Origin: Ursus arctos
Taxonomy: Eukaryota > Chordata > Mammalia > Carnivora > Ursidae
Length of the DNA stretch: 64,000 bases
Reading direction: 5' to 3'
Assembly: GCF_023065955.2 (NCBI RefSeq)
Contig: NW_026622986.1
Coordinates: forward strand, 14,595,848 to 14,659,847
Within the stretch, counting starts at the first letter, position 1, and each line of letters opens with the position of its first letter. The notes beneath the pieces are model-generated. The model saw nothing but the letters and a program-made list of their open reading frames with translations. It searched no databases and had not been told where the DNA came from. The translations under genes and the position numbers were made by a program. Positions 56,961-64,000 of this stretch are shown here, one piece after another.

Positions 56961-58300
56961 TATTCGATCAAGGTTTTAACCTAGATCTAACACATATGTT
57001 AACTTATATTTATGTGATACTAATTCAAAGCAAACATTTGCATTTCTAAAATTCCAGTAGCATTATGAGCATTACTGCTGCATCTAGACAGATATTTTCA
57101 AATCAACATATTTTTCCTGGGGAGAAGGATGTGGGGGTTCCTGCCCAGGGTTCTGATGAAGAAGGAAGGCAATGGTAGACTTTACATCTTCACCACCTTC
57201 ATCCATTCCCACACACTGCGTATTTTTGCTTTCATCCCACACTTAAGTCCTGTAGGACGACTGCCGTGTGTCTTGTCTTTTCTTACTAACTGTCCTTCCT
57301 CCTGTCTATCAACAAGGTGACACAGATTATCACCTGAGAAACTACTCACGTACAATATAAAAGCCTACCTGCCTACTCAGAACAAGCTTGTCCCCTAACT
57401 AACTATCCTCAGAAATGAAGGGAAAAACCATATTCATAGACTGAGGTGTGATGTGAACAGCTTTCTGCTCCTAGCACATAAGCTGTCTTCATCCAGTGAT
57501 GAATTAATTGCTGCATCAGGTTAGGCCTGAGCTGACCATCCCTTTACATACTCGAGCTCTTTCAACATTCCTGAGGGCAGAAACATGTTTTTAAAGAACC
57601 AAAAACTCATAAACATCACCAAATAAGGGGACCAGGACCAGCTCATTTTCCTCTGAGGGTGTTTGGTGTTCCCACATACCTCCAAACCTGTGCATAGAGA
57701 GCAGACATCTTGAAAACATCTTGGCAGCAACAGTGACCGTGAAAGTGTTCTTTTGATTCCTTTGGAAATTTCTGGAAGGCGAGCACGGCGCTGTACATTG
57801 TGGGTGCTGGTCAAAAGCATTGTGTAGTTTTACTTCCTCCTAGCCTCTTGCTCCGTGTTTCTTTTTAAATTTCTTCTTTGGGGCAGAAAAGTTGAAAGTC
57901 CAGTTGGCTCAGAAGCCATGTTTCTCCCTGTAGCAGCCATTGCGTTCATAAGTCACTTGAGGGGCTCTTTTCCCAGGAGGTCCCTCATTGCCGGATGCCC
58001 TCTACTCTTTACTAAGGGACCTTCAGAGGGGTGGATGGCTTCAAACATCCCAGGTTCCAAGCAATTTGACTTGTCTTTGTTGTATATGAAACATCCCATA
58101 AGACATGGAATGAATTTGCATGAACGATAACATTTTAGCCAAAGATTATTTAGAAATTAACACTAGGCTAATTCTTTGAAAAGCAGGGCCAACATACTCC
58201 TGTTCTTTAATGAACAGAGGAACACTGGCAACCTTAATTCCTTGGCATTTCAAGTTTTCTTTCCTTCCTCCCTCCCTTTTTCCTTCTGTCCTTCCTTGTC
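56961..58300. other. PRTFDC1 intron 3, nothing recognised
   Basis: About 1.3 kb of unique-looking sequence with frames below 100 codons. Confidence 0.4.
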
Positions 58301-58304
58301 TTTC

Positions 58305-58520
58305 CACCAATGTTCATTCAGTACTTGCTATATGAATTCATTGTCTCATTTAATTCTGACTACAACCCTGCGGGATATCTCTCATCTCTTCTTTTAATGA
58401 TGAAGAAAAGGAGGCTCAAACAGGTTCATTAACTCACCTAATGTCACACAGTTAATAAATAGAAGAGATGGCTTCAGAGCCCAGGCCCAACTGTCTCTCA
58501 AGTCTGTGCTCTTTGCAACA
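58305..58520 (+). repeat. MIR SINE
   Basis: 'gtctcatttaattctgacta', 'gaggctcaaacaggttcatt' and 'aatgtcacacagttaataaa' mark a full-length MIR. Confidence 0.8.
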
Positions 58521-58715
58521 TACCCACATTTCCCACAAAATTTTCTAAGGTTTTCCATAAAACTTCATTGTTTCATGAGATATGAATTTGTTTGCCAACA
58601 TTTATGAAGGAGTTAGTGATATTTTTCTCCTAAAATATATGTTCGATACATACTAAGTATATATATACAATTATTATCATTATGCAATGATGTGCCTTTA
58701 AGAAGTAGTGGCTTT

Positions 58716-58920
58716 GGGGCACTTGGGTACGTGGGTGGCTCAGTAGGTTAAGCATCTGACTCTTGATTTCAGCTCAGGTCATGATCTTAGGTCATGTTGG
58801 GCTTAGAGCTGAGCATGGAGCCTGCTTAAGATTCTCTCTCTCCCTCTCTCTCTACCCCTCCATCCCGCTGCTCTCATGCTCTGTCTGTCTACAAAAAAAT
58901 TAAAAAAGAAAAGAAAAGAA
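58716..58920 (+). mobile_element. CAN-SINE, older subfamily
   Basis: Head contains a short duplication (ggggcacttgggtacgtggg), CT-rich middle and AAAAG-rich tail. Target duplication agaagtagtggcttt / agaaatggtggcttt. Confidence 0.92.
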
Positions 58921-59299
58921 AGAAATGGTGGCTTTACTTGAGGAAATCTGGAAGTTGCATCAGAGAGAACTTACTATGTATATGGCATCCCATATGCACA
59001 CAAGTGGCTATAGTTTGTAGCTTTTCTTATAAGATCAACAAAATTTGTGAAAGTATTCAATTTAACAAAGAATCAAATATTTATCAATTATTTCTCATTA
59101 GAATTTATTCACCTGTGAGGCCTAATTTTTCAGCAGATCTAATCCAAGGAAACACTACATTCCATCTGTTTGTATTATATCAGTACGTGACACATTTTTA
59201 AAAAGTCTTCTTTTTCTCAAAGTAATACATTCAAGTAGGTTAACAGACCAAACAGAGAGTTAGCTTGTGGCAGTTTTATGGAACAGACAACTTGGAAAT

Positions 59300-60875
59300 C
59301 CTCTTGCTACCAACACCTAAAAATGCTAGGTGAAATATAATAATAATTGTTTAAAAACCTTTTCAATGCTTCCTGGAGTTCACAAGAAGGTACAGGGTAT
59401 CCACGAAACAGAAATGAAAAGTCTGAGAATCAGACCAGAGATGAACTGGGGGCTGGGGTGGTGGAGGGGTTTATGGAAGAGGAGCTGTTGCCTCAGCATT
59501 GGATTTTCACACCCTTGCAGAGCCAGATGATAAAGCCTTGGACCAACATAAAATGGGAAGTTGAATGAGACCCTCTAGCAAGCCAGTGCCCTCAAAGATG
59601 CATGCCCTTGGTGAAAAAAATCCACCCTTCAGTAACGGGAGACCTTAAGAAATGGGAGACCCTAAGACACTACCTTGTCTTTTTTGGCCTAGGCTGGAAA
59701 GGGAAAGTAAAATATCCTGTGGGAATTTTTAAATTCAAGTCTGTACCAAATGTGAGCTAAAGGTTTTAATTTACTTTACCTGCATCATCTGGGAAAGTCC
59801 AGCCAGAGAATTTAATATTAAAATTGGGCTCAGACCACAATATCCCCAAGGTGCCTGGTAGAAGGCAGCTGAAAACCTCTCTGGAGTTCCTCCACGTAGG
59901 CCGGATTCTTTCAGATAAGCTGTACTTAAGCTGAGTGCACAAACCCAAAGCACAAAGGATACACAGAAACAATTCACCATGGGCAAGATCAGCTGGCAAA
60001 AATAAATAGCAGAGATAGGGACACAAACGATCTGAAAGAGAATAGAAAATAATTATAGTTAATATAACTAAAGACATAAATGAAAGGATTTAAAGAAAAG
60101 GTAAGACAGCACGAAAAGAAAAAAAAATAAACGAAAACTTTTAGAAGTGAAGTAATAGAACGTCTAGCAGCAAAAAATAACGTAACTGAATGGATAAGAT
60201 AATAAGTCAAATGACAGGATAATGTTGATATGGATGTGAATTCTGAACTGGAAGGTAGATCTGAAAAAAGTAGCCAGAAGATAGTGGGGATAGAGGTGGA
60301 ATATAAGATGGAGAAGTTAGGGGACATAAAAGAGTGAATGAAAAAGACCCAAAATATGTCACGTGGGAATTCCAGAAGGAAAGACTCCTCCTTAGCGAGA
60401 CTTGAGTAGAGGGAGTTTTTGATAAGATAATGCCTACTCATATGCTAGAGCTGATGAAGGAACATGACTATTCAGACGTAGGAAGCACAGTGAGACCACA
60501 CCTAGCACGTCATCGTGAAACTGAAAAACAAAACACCAGAGTCAAAGAATAGATTGTGAAAGGAACAAAGAGAAACTGTCTCTAAAGGAATCATCACTAT
60601 AGGATCGACAGACTTCTCAAAGGCCACAACAGAAATCAGAAGACATGGAGTACTATCATCAACGTTCTGAGAGAAGATAATTGTCCACCGTGATTTTCGT
60701 TCCCCGTTAATCTCTGACTCAAGTGTCAGTGCCAGCTGGGGACATGAGCAATCACGTGCTGAAAGTTTCCCGGTAACAAATGCTGGCCGAAAGCACTTCT
60801 TAAAGGGTATATTTTAGTAAGAAGGAAATTGAACCCAAACGAATAAATGAAGAAACTGACAAGCATGTAGGTAAA
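59300..60875 (+). mobile_element. HAL1/L1-related LINE remnant
   Basis: 'cctaaaaatgctaggtgaaa' and later 'gagaaactgtctctaaagga', 'acttctcaaaggccacaaca' and 'tctgagagaagataattgtc' follow the ORF1/inter-ORF part of HAL1-type LINEs. No intact frame; the 150-codon minus-strand frame at 59989-60441 is antisense to it. Confidence 0.6.
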
Positions 60876-60891
60876 TCAAAAGTTTTGATTG

Positions 60892-61119
60892 GGACATCTG
60901 GGTAGTTCAGTCGGTGAAGCGCCTGCCTTCAGCTCAGGTCATGATCCCAGGGTCCTGGGATCGAGTCCCTCATAGGGCTCCCCGCTCAGGGGGGAGCCTA
61001 CTTCTCCCTCTTCCCCTACCCCCTGCCTGTGGTCTCTCTCTCTCACGCTCTCTCTTTCTCAAATAATAAATAATCTTAAAAAAAGAAAAAAAAAAGAACA
61101 TTGGTTCTTAAAAAAAGAT
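60892..61119 (+). mobile_element. CAN-SINE with long A/G-rich tail
   Basis: Complete head and middle, then TAATCTTAAAAAAAG and a second A-rich stretch. Target duplication of aagttttgattg at both ends. Confidence 0.92.
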
Positions 61120-61449
61120 AAGTTTTGATTGGTTAACATAATAATTGACAAAATAAGAATACTGATGATGACACATTTTGGTGGTAAAACAGACAGGCTG
61201 GAACTAAAATGCCAGTCCACAATCAGTTGTAAATGACCGGAGTGAAAGCATTCTAATTTTGTGCATTGTTTAGGGGAAGCCTAGAAGTGTTTATGACTTG
61301 TAAACTTTAAGTCACATATGCCTATTTAAAATTTAAGGAGAATCCTTGAAAGAATAGGAATATTATGTATATCATGGATAACTTCCCAGGAAGTGGAGAG
61401 GATGGAAAGGAATTAAGAAAACTCAAAACTTGACTGATGTGATCGTAGA

Positions 61450-61625
61450 GAGAAAATATTAGGTAACATTATACCCATTTTTCAGATGAGGAAACTGAGA
61501 CCTGAGATGTCAGGTAACATGTCCAAAGTCAAACAGCTTGTAAGTGGAGGGTCTACTCTTCAAACTCAAGTTTAACTCCAAAGCCCAAGATTGTGACCAC
61601 TGAGACATACTGTCTCTCTAGAGGT
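61450..61625 (+). repeat. MIR SINE
   Basis: 'tttttcagatgaggaaactg' and 'caaagtcaaacagcttgtaa' fit MIR closely. Confidence 0.82.
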
Positions 61626-61683
61626 GTGTTGATGTGTTAAGATGTAGTAGGCTAAAAATTTGACCAAAAGGAATCAACTTTAA

Positions 61684-61889
61684 GAGCACGTAGGTGGCTC
61701 AGTATGTTAAACGTCCCACTCTTGATTTCGGCTCAGGTCCTGATCTTAGGGTCCCAGGATTGAGCCCTGTGTTGGGCTCTGTGCTCAGTGTGGAGTCTGC
61801 TTGTCCTTCTCCCCCTTTGCTCCTCCCTCGGCTTGTGCTCTCTCTCTCTCTTTCTCTAAAATAAATAAATAAAATCTTTTTTTAAAAAA
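61684..61889 (+). mobile_element. CAN-SINE, older subfamily
   Basis: Head agcacgtaggtggctcagta, CT-rich middle and AAATAAATAAAATCTTT tail. Imperfect flanking aaaaggaatcaactt / aaaagggataaactt. Confidence 0.92.
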
Positions 61890-64000
61890 GGGATAAACTT
61901 AATTTTTTTCTGAGGTTTATTTTAACACCTACCTAACTAGGTTAAGCCAGCTCCGGTAATTGCTGGGAAAAATGGCAATGTCGATAAATAGACCATTCAC
62001 CACATAGTTTTTGAAAAGTTTTATACATGATATTAATAAACTATGAAGAAGTACCCTCTAAGAAAACGAATAATCAATGTTGATTCTTGGTTTTCCTCTA
62101 AATTGTGGGAAACCATGCTTTTCTTCTCATCTTTCCCCTTTATACCATGGAGACTTTCCAAAAGATTTGAACATTCGCTAAACCTGCTTGCTCTCTGGAT
62201 TCACTTAAAGCTGGTTCTTGGGAAGCTAAATCCGGCAGAATTGTGAAACAGCCTCGAGCACAAGCTCCATACCAACTCCTGAGGGCGTAAAGACTTGAGT
62301 CAAGGAGAAACAGGCATCCTTCGGCCAGCTCATGAGCTACCCAATTTAGTGTGTGGGGAAACTTCTATCAGGGTTGGGGCGGGAGAACTTTTGGAATATC
62401 TATTCTAAGGGGCTTGGAAGTAGAGAAACATAGGAGGATTTGGGAAAAGTTGGAGGGGAGCATTGGTGGGTGCCAACAAATGACTTTTCAGCCGGCTCTT
62501 CTGTATGTGGATGTATTCTCTGCCCAGCATTTTTTCCTTATTGCTTCCAAAATGTTGCCCTGATTGAAAGGTTCGTTAATTTACAGACGACCCAACCTGA
62601 GGCTAAAATGTAATACTCTTTGTGTTCCATCATTTGGATAGCTAACCTGTGAGCAAAGTCTTCGTCAAACTTCGAGGTTTAAAAACTGACAAGAACTTTG
62701 TATTAGGCAGTGTGGAGTTTCCCAAGATCCTTCCCCCATGCTGTTTGAACGCACACTGCCCGTATTAATTAATAATTCCTGTGTGTTGGCAGCACCCCCA
62801 GAAAGCTTTTTGGAGATAAAATACAATCCCGAGATTTGCCATGCAGGGCATGTGGGCCCCTGGGGATGCCGGCATCTTCATTAAAGAGGCTCGTTAGAGC
62901 TAAGGGTTGGCCACAAACCTATTCCCATGAGAGAAGAGAAAAACTAAAATACGGCTCTTCTCTCGCATTCCCAGAGTTCAGAACAAAGGGTTTAGGCCAG
63001 TCCTTGATTAGCCATGCTGGTGAGGAAGGGGAATGGCATAGAGAAACCAGATCCAGCATCCTTAGTGTTAATGAGAAATTTTCACTTTTCCCTATACTTC
63101 TTTTTACTGAACTTTTCCTACATAGTAAGGTGGCTTTGAATTGAATGCGCCTTTTCTTTTTGAGACAGAAACTCCAGCTTTAGCAGAGTCCCATCTTGGG
63201 TTTGGGTTGAAGAAAAGGATTCCAGTTCAATTCTTTGGTGATGGACAGGTAGAGAAGAGAGGTCCCCAGTTGTCTGGGGGTGCTGGATGGGTCCAAGGCT
63301 GGTGTATATGTGTGTGTAGAGTGTATATAAATATATATAATTTATGTATATCTATATCTATTTATCTTTTTAAGCAAGGAAAGAAGGAAAACTAAGGGAA
63401 TAGGGAGTCAAGGAAAATAAAGGAATAGAGAAGGAGAGGTGAGAGACGAAAGACATTCCAATATTTACTGTATTTCATTAAACCTAAGACATCATAGACT
63501 GTAAAGTACACACTAGTTCATATACCACTAAGAAAGGAAAAATGCTATAAATTAAGCCATGACATGGATCGTATGATGCGTCCTGATTTTGGGTATATTA
63601 AAATGTGAAAAAAATACCACTTGGAACTGATGAATTGGTAGTCCCGCTTTTTCTTGCAATACCATTTGCAAGTGTTTGAATAGCTGAAATGTAGCAGAAA
63701 ACATTGTCTTTACCCTTTAGTTATTCTTTTATCTCAGGTCCTGTGATATTATTCCAATACTGTTTTGAAATGGCAAGATACTTCTCTGAAGCTGCAGATT
63801 TTTTCCACCTTAGTAGCTGAAATATTTTTAATATCCTCAGATCATTTTTGCAGACTTCAAAGGGCAAATTATTTACTAAAGAATACACCAGGAAGAGGCC
63901 TGGGTGGTTTGAATCCATCCACCGAAATCCTTAAAATTAATCAAAAGCATTTATGAAAGCCAGAGCATAATTTCTGTGTGACCTCTGGATAGAGATGGTG
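61890..64000. other. PRTFDC1 intron 3, largely unique
   Basis: No repeat I can name except an AT-rich (TATA)n stretch at about 63315-63365. 62700-63160 has balanced composition and may be conserved noncoding DNA; frames here (up to 102 codons) have no recognised similarity. Confidence 0.35.

Noticed and set aside
59989..60441. 150-codon minus-strand hydrophobic frame
   Set aside because: Antisense to a HAL1/L1-type remnant; the Ser/Phe/Leu-rich sequence is what an A-rich LINE gives in reverse.

Overview
The window is nuclear DNA from a carnivoran mammal, most likely a bear (ursid, giant panda included). It holds 26 copies of the tRNA-Lys-derived CAN-SINE, which is specific to Carnivora. Several of these are nearly intact copies of a younger type whose wording I associate with ursids. 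The rest is ordinary mammalian intergenic and intronic DNA: L1, L2, MIR and MaLR-LTR remnants, microsatellites and one CpG island. No prokaryotic-style gene, CRISPR array or intact mobile-element gene is present. Species assignment rests on SINE style and memory, so it is tentative.

Two genes are supported, both on the + strand and both only partly inside the window. (1) ENKUR (enkurin): the last two coding exons, 2741-2887 and 10429-10605, encoding the C-terminal 107 residues; the 5' part lies left of the window. (2) PRTFDC1 (the HPRT1 paralogue): CpG-island promoter around 37.0-38.1 kb, exon 1 at 37696-37743, exon 2 at 46787-46893 and exon 3 at 52421-52604, encoding residues 1-113; the remaining exons lie right of the window. 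The order ENKUR then PRTFDC1 on one strand, about 27 kb apart, matches the human 10p12 arrangement as I know it.

Layout: 1-10.6 kb is the ENKUR 3' end, with a large old L1 (4.2-7.5 kb) in its last intron. 10.6-37 kb is intergenic and SINE-dense from 13.6 to 35.1 kb. 37-38.1 kb is the PRTFDC1 promoter island. 38.1-64 kb is PRTFDC1 introns 1, 2 and the start of 3, rich in L2, L1 and AT-rich satellite.

The best unexplained signals are: a 266-bp segment (24494-24759) copied in direct orientation at about 98.5% identity into the middle of an older SINE 2.96 kb away (27450-27715); a 31-bp-arm inverted repeat beside a perfect 30-bp hairpin in PRTFDC1 intron 2; and three exon-like segments (18452-18511, 28251-28311, 28713-28818) on the + strand between the two genes that match no gene I recognise. 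Most open reading frames in the window lie in repeats or in GC-rich promoter DNA and are not genes.
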